Shown here: positions 11,453-21,982 of the stretch, one piece after another
Layout: every line of letters starts with the position of its first letter
Numbering within the stretch: position 1 is the first letter of the stretch
Source of the DNA: Massospora cicadina
Lineage: Eukaryota; Entomophthoromycota; Entomophthoromycetes; Entomophthorales; Entomophthoraceae
DNA length: 64,000 nt
Direction of reading: 5' to 3'
NCBI GenBank assembly: GCA_022478985.1
Contig: JAKSZP010014934.1
Coordinates: forward strand, 1 to 64,000
Notes under the pieces: model-generated
What the model was told of the DNA's origin: nothing
Databases searched by the model: none
Seen by the model: the letters and a program-made list of their open reading frames with translations, nothing else
Program-made: the position numbers and the translations under genes

Positions 11453-12066
11453 TGTTGGGACTAAGGGACTTTAGAACAATTTTTCTTTTAAATTTTTAAG
11501 GACAGGAGACCCAAAGTTACTGGGTGCTGGACTATATATATATATTGCTTTCCTTGGCCAAAAAGTCTTTCCTCAGGTTAACGTTCCTGGAGTTGTAAAT
11601 CCTAACTATTAGAATTTATAAATAGATAGAGCAGGCCAATTTAACTTAAATGACAAAGAGTAAAAGTAAAGTTTATTGCTTAGAAGCATGGTTATATGGT
11701 AGATTAGGGAGTTTTTCTTGGTCAATCTTCATGTATCAAAAGCTAGGATCTATTTTTAATACCAATCAGGGATTCTATGGCATGCTGATTACATAGGTCA
11801 AGCAGGATTTGATTGCCACATAAATTGGAATTGAATCCCAATATTAAAAAAGGGGTTTCAGGTAAGTGCTATTTGAATGGGTTAGTTAGGGTTGATCCCC
11901 AATGTCAAGAGGGCATGAAATTGGTCAGGAATTATCCCCAATATCATGAGGGCTTAAATTTTGATGGGGATCATCCCCAATAGTAGTTCTACCAATTTCA
12001 TTGGGTTGGGTTTGATTCCATTCATCTGACACCCATGAATCTCTGATTTGGGTAGGAATCCCAACA
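11453..12066 (-). repeat. 3' LTR of Gypsy-B
   Basis: The 614-bp block begins TGTTGGGA and ends TCCCAACA, an 8-bp perfect inverted terminus. It is preceded on the minus strand by a purine tract (GAGAAGGGCG), as expected for the polypurine tract of a minus element. It contains a short (TA)n run near 11532-11546. No second copy was found, so the call rests on termini, tract and position. Confidence 0.7.
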
Positions 12067-13135
12067 ACGCCCTTCTCTAGATCTTTGCGCAGGAGAGAAA
12101 ATGGTTGGAAAAATCAACTATGTAAACAGTTATTAAGGTACCCTGAACAACCTCCACAATTGAGTGTTTGTTGGCCTGCTTATAAATGACTTTGTAGGGC
12201 CCTAACCAGTTGGTGCCCAATTTAGTTTCACAACCTCCCAGCTGTTGGTGGTAGAAAAGGACTAGGTCACCTGTTGGAAGGTGTGCAGAGGGTTATGTTT
12301 GTCATTAAACTGACCTGTTTCTCTCATAGTGGTAGCAGACCAGTCTTGGAAGCCAGGGCCTGAAGTAAGATAATTTCATTGATAATACTTTGCATAGTTA
12401 CTTCATGTGATTCATGGGAGGCTTGGTCAAGCATAGCCTGCACTTAAGAAGGCAGATGAGATTTCTTCTGTACAATGCTTGAAAGATATGACACTTTAAT
12501 AATGCAATGATAGCTGATTCTATAGGTCAGAATTGCACTAGGCAAATATTGGGGCTAATGAAGGGGGCCAGTTACAGCCATTTCATGGAGGGTTGCAATT
12601 AGTCCCCATTCACCCACTCTATCATTTCATTGGTTTCAGGATAATAGGGAGTTGAAAATACCTTATTGGATCCCATCAGCTATAGTAAATATTTCACAAG
12701 TGACAATCATAAGTTTTGCCCATTATTAGAATTATGTTAGGGCACCCATGATATATAATACAATTATATAAAAATGTGGCAAAAGCTTTGCCAAAGCAGA
12801 GGGTAGTGATACAGCTTTAATACATTTAGTTAAATGATCCACTGCTAGGAGGAGGAAATGATGAATATTCTAGGATTAAGGGAGAGGTCCCATAGCATCA
12901 TTGATAATGGTATGGAAGGGTCACAGGGTGGAAGCACTAAAAGTTGAAATTGGAGATTGGGTCTGGCTTGACCTTTACATACCAGGCAGGACTCTATTAC
13001 ATCTTAGATTTTAACAAGCATTTCTTCCCAGTATCATTGAGTCTTGAGCCACTAAGAAGTTTTCTGAATTTCCCTGTGGCTGACTTGCCATTGTCCCTCC
13101 AAATAAAGTTAGTTCAAGCCAAAGGTCATATGTAG
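12067..13135 (-). pseudogene. Gypsy-B integrase, C-terminal half (decayed)
   Basis: Minus-strand translation of 12300-12120 gives GDLVLFYHQQLGGCETKLG followed by NWLGPYKVIYKQANKHS, which matches the GPY/F module at the end of Gypsy integrases. Around 12660-12600 it gives FSTPYYPETNEMIEWVNGD, matching the catalytic-Glu block. The frame is broken many times. The N-terminal part of integrase lies on the far side of element E, at 17479-17740. Confidence 0.72.
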
Positions 13136-13958
13136 TGTTGAATGGTTGAATGGATTTAAATCGTTGGTTACTATAAACCAAAAATATCCTAATTATATCC
13201 AAACTTGGGATTTATGGCCTAGCGATTTCACTTAATTAATAATGTCTGACTATGATGACATGGGCTCAGGGCTTTGTTGGTTAGGTCAGACTTAATAATA
13301 ATAGTCAACTTAATGACTCGGGCATGTGGGCTTTGTTGGTCTATGTCAAAATTAGTTTTTAATGTCAGTCAAGTTTTTGATCAAATTAATTACTAATTAG
13401 TAGTAAGAATGACCTTAGTATGTGTTAAAGATTGCTTGTTAAAGAGAATTAATTCAGCTATTTGCAGACGCATCTGAAACACCATCTTGAAAATATTGAC
13501 TTTATTTACACTGACCCTGAGGCTGTGTGAGATGCCCTGAGTCAAAGTATTTGTAGATCCTCAAACGAACATTTTAAGTGTTCCTCTGGCCAAGTGCCAT
13601 TAGAAAATGAGACGTCATGGGTAAGATGTGGTGAACATCAAACCCTATAAATTATCTCCAAGTTAATACCAATAAAATACAATCAACCATTACCACTAGT
13701 TTATAGTTTAACTTATAAGCTTTTTGTGTTTTACTTTAAGTTGTATTAAGTTGAGTATTTACTTGGGATCAGTAAGATCAGGGCAGTGTGCCATCTTCCA
13801 AGTAACGACAGGAGAGACAACTTATAAGTGCTATTACAAAGGAGTTATATTAAAACTATAGTCACCGTCTGGTCTATTGTCTTCATACAATAGACGTTTG
13901 AAACTCCACCATACCACAGAAAAAGAACCATCCATCTGAAGAAGAGCAAAATTCAACA
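13136..13958 (+). repeat. 5' LTR of element E
   Basis: Begins TGTTGAATGG and ends ATTCAACA (8-bp inverted terminus TGTTGAAT/ATTCAACA). Length is 823 bp. The sequence is repeated at 16668-17478 with scattered differences and small indels. Confidence 0.88.
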
Positions 13959-13960
13959 AG

Positions 13961-13978
13961 TGGCACTCATGGCTGGGA
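13961..13978 (+). other. Primer-binding site of element E (variant)
   Basis: tggcactcatggctggga starts two bases after the LTR. It differs from the tggtgctcactacagggg form of the other elements, but keeps TGG at the start, as a tRNA CCA end requires. Confidence 0.55.
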
Positions 13979-14847
13979 ACGCAGATTGTAGTTTGTTGAG
14001 CAGTGGAGAAATCCCTGGCTTTATCAATTTTTCAAGGATGAATTTACAAAATTCCAAGACTCAGTGGACATAATGAGTCATCAAATTGATAATCTCACTG
14101 AAGAAGTTACTTTATTAATGAGGCAAAATAATGCCTTACATGAAGAAGTGAATGGGTTAAAGAAGAAACTCAGAGAAAAAGATCAAGTGATTTCTGCTCT
14201 TCAATTGCAAATGACCAATCTGAATGAGAAAATTGCAGTATTAAATGATTGTCAAAGCCAGCACGCCCAAAGTAAATTTACTGATAGTGATGCCTCTGAA
14301 CATTATGAGATTAATGGGCCACGTTGGCAACTGCCACATAGAATGGTTGCTTTGACCAACCCAAGTTCCTCTAACTGTGATACAATGCCTCAATGCCCTA
14401 GTTCGCCTGCTCATTTCAACAAAGAAGTTATCATGATAACCATGGACAGGAAAACGATAATTTCAAACCAGCAAAACAGCCTGCTTTTGACAAGAATGGA
14501 AATATAGCCACTTTTATAAGACGCTTTACAGTGGCCATGTATGGGGCTAATGACCAAAACAAAGCGGCCAATATGATCAACTGCTTAGATGAATGGAGTA
14601 TTGAGTTTATTATGCCTCATTTGGATGAAAATCCAACCTATGCTGAAGTCAAAGGGGCCGTATTTCATGAATTTGGAGGACCAGAACGAATGTCAAGCAG
14701 AAAATCCAAATTCATAAATATCAGCTTTTAGAAAGATAAAAAATATTGATAAAGTTGCATATTGATTCTATTGCAAAGCTTAAGTTCTCCTAGATGCAAA
14801 GGCTATAGTCAATATTGATGCTAAGATTGCACTAGAACATGCAGTGT

Positions 14848-14860
14848 AACCTTACCCAAA
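14848..14860. repeat. Left TSD of SINE-1
   Basis: aaccttacccaaa, repeated exactly at 15148-15160. Confidence 0.85.
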
Positions 14861-15147
14861 ATAGGGGGTGGAAGGCGAGTCAGTAAGGGTGTACAGCTAC
14901 CAACCTGAAGGTTGCGGGTTTGATTCCCGCCCTTTGCACATCGATTGGGGTGCCAGACAAAGGAAGCTATTGGCGGTTAGTAGGTCTAATAACACGAAAA
15001 CCTTACCCATGATGTAACCAGAAAAATTTGAGTCCCGATCCGGAGGTGGAAAATCTTTCTTCAATGGAGTTGACCCTGTTCAGGTTTCATGTCATTTCTT
15101 TCTTTTGGTAATGCCTGTCCCCTGGTCAGCTTGCCTTGGTTAAATAA
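14861..15147 (+). mobile_element. SINE-1: tRNA-derived SINE with a LINE-type 3' tail
   Basis: The 287-bp insert lies between perfect 13-bp TSDs in the gag of element E. The head is tRNA-like: an A-box-like GGCGAGTCAGT near 14873-14883, then a T-arm gcggg-tttgatt-cccgc (14914-14930) containing the B box ggtttgattcc (14917-14927). The body is unrelated to tRNA. The 3' end ggtaatgcctgtcccctggt and the following cagcttgccttggttaaata (15107-15146) match the tail of LINE-C. SINEs are transcribed by RNA polymerase III and copied by a partner LINE. Here the partner is inferred to be the LINE-A/C family. Confidence 0.88.
14917..14927 (+). promoter_or_regulatory. Pol III B box in SINE-1
   Basis: ggtttgattcc fits the B-box consensus GGTTCGANNCC with one change, and sits in a 5-bp T-stem. 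Confidence 0.7.
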
Positions 15148-15160
15148 AACCTTACCCAAA
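15148..15160. repeat. Right TSD of SINE-1
   Basis: Exact copy of 14848-14860. The same aaccttaccca also occurs inside the SINE at 14999-15009. Confidence 0.85.
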
Positions 15161-15560
15161 TTTGTCAAACACTTTATTGCCTTCTTTTGTGCAAAACCTT
15201 GCAACATCTGAATTAGTTGATTATTTGCACAGATGCTCAAAAAATTATGACCCTCTTAATACTGGGTACAGATCAGGACCTGCTGCCTATGCTGAAAAGC
15301 CCTTTGAAAACAATATTGACAGTAATCCGCCTGTAAAAGATAAACAAAACTTAAATACAACGGCCTCACACCCATTATATGAGATTACTTGCTATAACTG
15401 CAATTATAAAGGACACTATGCTTCACAATGCTGTCAGCATGGTGTTAATGTAGTCCTTCCAAATAATGCACAGATGGAGGGAAAAGAACAAGCACAATAG
15501 ATGTGGGGAGATATATTGTGCCAAAAACATCAGTTCCACCTGACTGACATGAAAATATGG

Positions 15561-15580
15561 GCCATGGGGCCTCGATTATT
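15561..15580. repeat. TSD of SINE-2 (left)
   Basis: gccatggggcctcgattatt, repeated at 15852-15871 with a single g/a difference. Confidence 0.85.
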
Positions 15581-15851
15581 TTATTTTATTTATTCGAGCC
15601 AAGCTGACTGGGGGATGGACATTACCAAAATAGAGAAAGAAAGTATTGACATGAAACCTGAGCAGGGTCAACTCTGTCATAGAAAGTTTTTTCACCTCTG
15701 GATCGGGACTCGGATTTTTCTGGTTAGTCATGGGTAAGGTTTTTGTGTTATTATACCTACTAACCGCCAATAGTTTCCTTCAGCTGGCACCCCAATCAAT
15801 GTGCGAAGGGCGGGAATCGAACCTGCAACCTTCAGGTTGGTAGCTGTACGC
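15581..15851 (-). mobile_element. SINE-2: second SINE copy, opposite orientation, 5'-truncated
   Basis: The minus strand reproduces the SINE-1 sequence: tRNA head with a perfect B box (ggttcgattcc, 15813-15823), body, and a tail ending ggctcgaataaataaaataa. The copy starts at the equivalent of SINE-1 base 14888, so the A-box region is missing. It is flanked by a 20-bp TSD with one mismatch. It sits 0.43 kb from SINE-1 in the same host gag. The two copies differ at many places, so they are independent insertions, not a duplication. Confidence 0.88.
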
Positions 15852-15871
15852 GCCATGGGGCCTCAATTATT
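15852..15871. repeat. TSD of SINE-2 (right)
   Basis: gccatggggcctcaattatt, matching 15561-15580 at 19 of 20 positions. Confidence 0.85.
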
Positions 15872-16165
15872 AGCAATACAAATTCTATTTTAGCACCAAA
15901 GGAAGAATTTACAAACATATATATGGTAACTCGCTCTCAGAGTAAGGGTGTCATACCTGAAGCCTCCAAAGTAATTGCTAAACCATATGTGCAAAAAATA
16001 AATGAGAATACTCAAGCTGAGGGGCCAAGCAATGCAGCAGATACCCCAAGCTTGAAGGGGGTGAATATAGCTATGCCAATTGACACATTCATCAATGAAT
16101 GTCCTAGCACAGGAAATACCCTGAAGCATACTCTAACTCGTTGGATTCTTCCCATATCCACTTAG

Positions 16166-16653
16166 TAAGCTATATTGATTCTTATTAAAAAAGAAAAAAA
16201 TTAAAAGAATGAAAATAAAAAATAAATATTAACCAAAAAAATAAAAAACAATGATAAACCTTATAAAAATGAAAGAAACAATTAAAAAAATAAATTTAAT
16301 TGATAAATTCTAATGCCTTATCACCACTAAAGCTAAAAACCCTTTTTGGGAGGGGGAGAAGATTGAAATCAAAGCTAAGGAGGCCAGTTCAAGTTCCCAG
16401 AGGATTGCTGGAGCTTCAGCAGGCATAGAAGTTAAACTTTTTGGAAAACTTCGAAGTATAGCTGGTTGAACCTACCTAGGAAATGAAGGCAAAACGCCTG
16501 AACTAACTATAGCATGCAGCATGAAATTGTGGAGTTTAAGAAGAAAGGATAATCCAGGGCCAAAAGGCTATTAACATAACATCCTATTCTGAAGGTTGAG
16601 AAAGATTGGATGTTGTGACCAAGAGAAAAAGAATACCTTCCACTCTATCCAGT
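16166..16653. other. Non-coding 3' part of element E with an A-rich run
   Basis: No gene is visible. 16175-16305 is a low-complexity A-rich stretch with short t/g breaks. The rest is unique sequence leading to the polypurine tract. In autonomous relatives pol would begin here. Confidence 0.6.
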
Positions 16654-16667
16654 CAAGGAGGGGAAAG
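16654..16667 (+). other. Polypurine tract of element E
   Basis: The purine run aaggaggggaaag lies directly before the TGTTGAATGG of the 3' LTR. Plus-strand DNA synthesis would be primed here. Confidence 0.75.
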
Positions 16668-17478
16668 TGTTGAATGGTTAACTGGATCTAAATCGTCAAT
16701 TACTATAAACCAAGGAATCCTAATTCCAAACTTGGGGTTCATGGCCTAGCAATTTCACTTAATAATATTTGACTATGATGACATGGGCTCAAGGGCTTTA
16801 TTGGCTAGGTCGGACTTGATAATAATAGTCAACTTAATGACCCAAGCACGTGGGCTTTGTTGGTCTATGTCAAAATTAGTTTTCAATATTGGTCAACTTT
16901 TGATCAAATTAATTACTAATTAGTGGTACAAATGACCTTGGTATGTGATGCTGATTGCTTGTGAAAGAGAATTGGCTCAGCTATTTGCAGATGCATCTGA
17001 AACGCCATCTTGAAAATATTGACTTTATTTACACTGACCCTGAGGCCGTGGGAGATGTCCTGAGTCAAATTATTTGTAGATCCTCAAACGAACATTTTAC
17101 ATGTTCCTCTGGCCAAGTGCCATTGAAAATGAGACGTCATGGGTAAGATGTGGTGAACATCAATCCCTATAAATTATCTCCAAATTGATACCAATAAAAT
17201 ACAATCAACCATTACCACTAGTTTATAGTTTAACTTATAAGCTTTTTGTGTTTTACTTTAAGTTGTATTAAGTTGAGTATTTACTTGGGATCAGTAAGAT
17301 CAGGGCAGTGTGCCATCTTCCAAGTAACGACAGGAGAGACAACTTATAAGTGCTATTACAAAGGAGTTAAATTAAAGCTATAGTCACCGTCTGGTCTATT
17401 GTCTTCATACAATAGAAGTTAAAAACTCCACCATACCGCAGAAGAAGACTCAGTCATCTGATGAGATTAAAATCAACA
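16668..17478 (+). repeat. 3' LTR of element E
   Basis: An 811-bp copy of 13136-13958. It starts TGTTGAATGG and ends AATCAACA, so one base of the inverted terminus has changed. Confidence 0.88.
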
Positions 17479-18790
17479 TTTAGGGTCAAACATTTTTTGG
17501 GAAACAAGTTTGTGCAGTTAGCCATTTTTGACTTGAAGATTTGTTATTTTTTGCTAACTCTTTTTAAAGGGTTGGAGATTCATCTTTCCATATATGGAAC
17601 TGAGTTAAGAGGTCTTAGAGTTGATCCTCCTCAGGGTTGGTTAGAGTTAATATGGGGAACCTGGATAAGAAATCCACATTTTTGTGGTTGGGCCCTGGTC
17701 AATGAATAATGGAGAAGTCATAATTTTGATGTTTTAACGCCATTAGGCTAACCTCCCATCAGGATCAATCATTTGTTGTAGCCATTTCAAGGAAAATTGA
17801 TTGGTAATTAAAGTAAAATGATTTCCATATAAGTAGGGCTGAATTTTCTTAATAGCCAGTAGGACTGCCAAGCATTCACATTCCACAATGCTATAGTTGC
17901 GTTCAGCTCTGGATAAGGTCTTGCTATAGTAGGCGATGGGATGGTCCACTAAGTTATTATCATGCTGAGGTAATATAGCTCTAATAGCTATGTTTCAAGC
18001 ATCAGTAAAAAGTAAATAAGTTTATTAAAATTGGGATATCTAATTACAGGTAAATGTGAGAGAGATGTACATAATAGGTCAAAGGCCTACTGTTGCTCTT
18101 TTTTCATTGGAAGGGCACACCCTTATTCAATAAAAATACTAGAGGCTTGGAGGTGTCAAAAAATGGAGAATAAACTGATGATAATATCACACTATCCCCA
18201 AAAAACCTGTACGTCTTATAAAGTTTTAAGGGGGACATCTTAGAAATGGCCATAACCTTATCGCCCATCAGGGATATTCTGGCTTTACCTACCTTATGGC
18301 CCAAAAAATCCATTTTGCTTTGAAAGAAGGAGCATTTTGACAGCTTTAGTTTTAATAAGGCTTGCCGTAGCCACTGGAAATATTTACAGAGATGATCTAT
18401 GTGCTCAGTAAATGTCCTCAAAAAATGGTAATATTGTCAAGATAAACTAGCACACACAAACTTTTCAAATCACCTAAAAGTCCAACATTGGCGCGTTGTA
18501 AGGTAGCAGGGGCGTTACATAACCCCTGTGGCAATTGAGTGAGCTTGAATAGTCCTTCACTTGAAATGAGGGAACATTTTTCACAATCTTCTGACAACAA
18601 ATCAATTTTCCAGTACCCACTGGTAAGATACATAGCCAAAAATAGTGGGAACTCAACATAAAGCATAAGTAATCTTCTATAAGTGGCAAATGATAGCTAT
18701 TTTTTGTGATTAAAATGAGGCGGCAATAATCCATGACAACATGTGGCCACCATCCTTCTTCTGACTTAAAAAGAGCAGGGAAGCCCACAG
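17479..18790 (-). pseudogene. Gypsy-B reverse transcriptase and RNase H (decayed)
   Basis: Minus strand. The reverse transcriptase pieces lie at 18788-18104: WWPHVVMDYCRL, then SGYWKIDLLSEDCEKCSL and LPQGLCNAPATLQ, then LVYLDNITIF (YLDN at 18433-18444, where YLDD is expected), then KLKLSKCSFFQSKMDFLGHKV. RNase H follows at 17949-17743 with HPIAYYSKTLSRAERNYSI, ECECLAVLLAIK and QPYLYGNHFTLIT; the expected TDH is TNQ. Both the catalytic YLDD and the RNase H Asp/His are altered, so the enzyme is dead. At 17479-17740 the RNase H to integrase spacer continues. Confidence 0.82.
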
Positions 18791-19934
18791 GATTTTAGAA
18801 GGTACAAGTAGCACAGCCTCCAACAGTTGCTGTAACTCTAAGGCCAATTGAGATTCCTTCTATTTAGATTTTAGTATGTTCAAGATTTATATGGAGGGTG
18901 ATCTTTGGTATCAATTTAGTGAATTACCTCAGACATTTTCCCATAGTCACTTAGTCCCAAGGAAAAACTTTCACCATACTCCTCAAGGAGGTCTTTGACT
19001 TTCTGGCGTTCAATATGGGTGATATTTTCTCAAATTTACTTTTGACCAAAGCTATTGTGGGTAGGGATTGAACCCTAAATCTTGTAAGGAGACAAAAAAC
19101 TCAAGTTGGCGAAATTCTCAATGAACATGATTTTATGTAAGCAATAAGGGCATGCAGAGGGACTTTAAGAGTTGGATTCATTAAATTCCCTTTTTAAATA
19201 GAGATAGGTTTCCTGTAGGTAGGATCTAAAATCACTGGTAGGTCAATGCTTCTCTGAATGAAGGGTTTGGGTGTCCACTTGGCTCCAAAACTTGATTAGG
19301 AGGGATGCAAATCATGATCCCATATCCACAATAGCTTGTGAGACAGAAGGTATTTTAATAGGATGAGGGGCATATAGAGGGATCCCATCTTTGGCATCCA
19401 CAGCCTCAGATGGTAACTTAGTTTTTCCTCTTAAGACTTGATATTTGATTTTACAAATGGAGGATGGATATTTAAGAAGGCAAGTTTGTCTTTTTGGGGC
19501 TCCTTTAATTTTGACTTGGAGTTCAAATATTAATGGAATCCAATAACCTAGTAGGACATGTATTTTTCTTTATGGTTGATGATGCTGTTAGACTTATGCA
19601 TCAGTTGGACCCCAATAAGCAACTCATTATTACCATTTTCTAATGCAATAGCGGGGAAAATAATTAGAAGTTTTCTAAATTAAAGAGGTAAGGTGAAATT
19701 GCCCCAATTGCTTTAGTTGTATAATTACTAGATGTCCCATATTCAGCGTCATGAATCAAATATGGAGCCATTATTATCATCTGGATAAGTTGGGAGGATA
19801 TAACATTAATAGGTGAGTAAGTATCAATTATCACAAAGACTTTAACTTTATGAATGACTACCTCTACACAAACCACCAAAGACCCAAACTGACAATTAAT
19901 AGCTGGTAAAATTTCATAGAGGATGTTGGGAGAG
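18791..19934 (-). pseudogene. Gypsy-B protease and protease-RT spacer (decayed)
   Basis: The minus frame at 19879-19664 reads VVIHKVKVFVIIDTYSPINV, which aligns with VVIQRVRVLAVLNTGAPVNI of Gypsy-G. The aspartic-protease signature D(T/S)GA has become DTYS. From 19660 to 18800 the spacer has no long frame, with only scattered similarity expected for the protease C-terminus and the start of reverse transcriptase. At 19935 the LTR of element F cuts the reading frame upstream of the protease. Confidence 0.65.
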
Positions 19935-20752
19935 TGTCTGTAACTCTCCTATTCTCAGAGAGGTTATGTGAGATACACAGCCACACCGTCATGGAACCAA
20001 TTGTTAGTATGATGGTAAACAGAGCACCGCAGAGGGTGCTGGAAACAAAGTAAACCAGGGCAAGGGTGTACAATGAGGTATATTGTATTGGTAACAAATA
20101 TATATGAAACTTGGGTGGACCCAATAGGGGGTTCCATAACCAAGCAGAGATCCATGCTGGAGTGCTTTGGTTCCTTGGTCTGGAAGGGACCAGGGGATCT
20201 ATCAGTGCACTAGATTTGGTAGATAAGCTTGTGAAAATAAAATGGTTAGTATTGCTAGAGACCTCCTCAAGGAGGTCCACACGCAGGTTTTCCCAAGGAA
20301 CCATCTTAAAAAATATAAACTAATGAGGAACTTTATTAAGGAAAGATGACCAACAAGTTTGAGTTCAAAACCTGTACTGGCTAGAAAAATTCTTGGTGTG
20401 GTATATTTGTCTCTAAGGTCGACCCACCTCAAATATATAAGATGATTAATAAGGAAAGTTGGTCTCAAGAACCATACTAAAAATAAGAGGTGAGCTGTCA
20501 ATTGGGGAAATGGTGCCAAGCCTAAGTGAACCAATTGATGCACCCTACCATTGGCCAGGGTACTGCAGCTCAATATTTACTGAACTCAAGTTATTAATTG
20601 CAGGCTGAGCTATCCCAATTTGACAATTTTGAAAATCAAACATGTTTTATACCCCTGCTATCTGAGCAACCAAATTAAATCACCATCATTAAGAAGATAG
20701 CTAGTGCATTTTTATCCCTTGCTGTAACACAGGGCTGAGCATCACGCACATC
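19935..20752 (-). repeat. 3' LTR of element F, distal part
   Basis: Closely similar to 60511-61401 over this length (shared blocks include cacagccacaccg, caagggtgtacaa, acctcctcaagg and the gtggtgccaagcctaag region). It starts tgtc at 19935. It stops at the Gypsy-C insertion and continues at 40099. Joining the two parts across acatc restores the match to 61225-61290. Confidence 0.82.
20748..20752. repeat. TSD of Gypsy-C (left)
   Basis: acatc, repeated at 40099-40103. Confidence 0.8.
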
Positions 20753-21921
20753 TGTTAGGATTTTTGCCCATCTTTTCAGCCTCCTAGATTACCTGTGGAT
20801 TGCTAAAGGATAATTCCTGATGGCAAGTGAATTAAATATTGGTTGGACCCAATTTTCAGGTTAGTAATGTTTGGGGGATTTTAGGTAATTTGCCAGGTTT
20901 GGATCCATCAGGGATTGATCCATGTGAATGCTTAAGATCTCATCAGGCAGAGTTGCCAACAAAATGGGGCATCTGATTGTTGATCATTGATTAACTATCA
21001 GTTGTACTGATTGGGATTGGTCAGGTTAGTCACCAATCAATTAAGAATTTAATGAGCAAGTTGCGAGGTGATTGATGCTGCCTGCAACTAGAAAATCAAT
21101 CAATTGGTTTGTGACCTGCCATAATGGGTAACAAGGCACATTACCTAAGAAGGTCACTTGCCAAATATGGTTGGTTTGCTGGGATCAAGTGGGAAATGTT
21201 AGGGACACGTTTTTTGACTCTGTCCATTTTAGGTCTCAAGGATATCTGACAAAAAAATCCTAACCAGATGGATAAGACCATTGCTAGTGATATGTCAGAG
21301 GGAAGTTCAATGGAAAGGCTGCCATTTCATGGCTGAGGCACCAACTGAGGGTTGGGCGCTATTTTCCTCTATAAATTCCTTGATAATTTACATTAATAAA
21401 CATGGCAAAAAAGAGTCAATTTTAGTAGAATTCAATATTGATTTAAGTTCTATTCATCTTCAGGAAATCATTGCTGTGTGACATAATTGGGGACTCTTTT
21501 GTTGGATAAAGAGTAAGGATTGAGGATCATTAGAAGAGAAGCTGAACTTAGACGGAAAATGCTGCAGATTCCAAGTGACAAGATGAAAGGCCTTAAACTT
21601 CTGGATATGAGAGTAATCAAGTTAGGCGGATAAGGGAATAAATACCTACAGTTGACATCAAGAGTATTTTGTGGAGAAGTACAGTCTAGCATTGGACCAT
21701 AATAGGTTATCTATTCAACTACAGATAATAGTCATCATAATATAATTAATCAACTATCAACTACTATCAGACAATGAATTGTGCACATATTAAACCTGTG
21801 CAGTTAACAGTTGGGAGCTTACAATTATTGAATAACCCAGGATTGTAGCTTTTATAACTCATGAGAAGATTTGTTAACTTTCAGTCTTTAACAAATAAGA
21901 AATAGTTCCCAATTTTTAACA
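20753..21921 (+). repeat. 5' LTR of Gypsy-C
   Basis: A 1,169-bp block beginning TGTTAGGA and ending TTTTTAACA. It matches 34313-34429 and then 39037-40098, for example in gccaggtttggatccatcag and gaaaagagtcaattttagta-type blocks near both ends. Confidence 0.88.
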
Positions 21922-21923
21922 AT

Positions 21924-21943
21924 TGGTGCTTACTACAGGGGGT
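21924..21943 (+). other. Primer-binding site of Gypsy-C
   Basis: tggtgcttactacagggggt begins two bases after the LTR. It matches the site of elements G, H and I with one change. Confidence 0.75.
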
Positions 21944-21982
21944 AGCTGAGTAGGATACACAAGTATAATCTTCTATACAAGG

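Larger units (their letters stand above)
14064..16165 (+). pseudogene. Element E gag and pre-protease, interrupted by two SINEs
   Basis: Gag builds the virus-like particle and packages RNA. The first piece (ATG 14073) is a long coiled coil with heptad Leu/Ile (IDNLTEEVTLLMRQNNALHE). The gag core (14531-14731) has MYGANDQNKAANMINCL and YAEVKGAVFHEFGGPERM. The 15162-15500 piece has an intact CCHC knuckle CYNCNYKGHYASQC near 15392-15433. The last piece (15923-16165) has MVTRSQSKGV and TPSLKGVN, a segment that precedes protease in related elements. Removing SINE-1 and one TSD rejoins ALEHAV*PYPNLSNTLLPSF in one frame, with one TAA. Removing SINE-2 likewise keeps the frame. Confidence 0.82.
13136..17478 (+). 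mobile_element. Element E: gag-only LTR retrotransposon nested in Gypsy-B
   Basis: Two LTRs flank a 2.7-kb interior that has gag but no protease, reverse transcriptase or integrase. Flanks are tgtag (13131-13135) and tttag (17479-17483), a 5-bp TSD with one mismatch. The interior holds a coiled coil, a gag core, a CCHC knuckle and a pre-protease segment (TPSLKGVN) that also occurs as APTLKGVN in Gypsy-H. It therefore looks like a pol-deleted relative of the C/G/H lineage. Two SINEs add about 0.56 kb. Confidence 0.85.
11453..19934 (-). mobile_element. Gypsy-B, minus-strand Ty3/Gypsy element (left part, interrupted)
   Basis: Minus-strand order is protease (near 19880), reverse transcriptase (18790-18100), RNase H (17950-17740), then element E at 13136-17478, then integrase (13135-12067) and the 3' LTR (12066-11453). 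The gag side is missing because the LTR of element F starts at 19935, directly upstream of the protease. The left flank is gggtt (11448-11452). The matching flank and the 5' LTR were not found in the window. Confidence 0.8.

Noticed and set aside
11532..11546. (TA)n microsatellite of note
   Set aside because: Only about seven units within the LTR of Gypsy-B; not unusual in an AT-rich element.
14881..14940. Possible functional tRNA gene
   Set aside because: It is the head of a repeated 287-bp insert with TSDs and a LINE tail. The acceptor stem is not closed, so it is a SINE head.
15576..15770. Minus-strand open frame of 64 codons
   Set aside because: It lies inside SINE-2 and has no counterpart in SINE-1.
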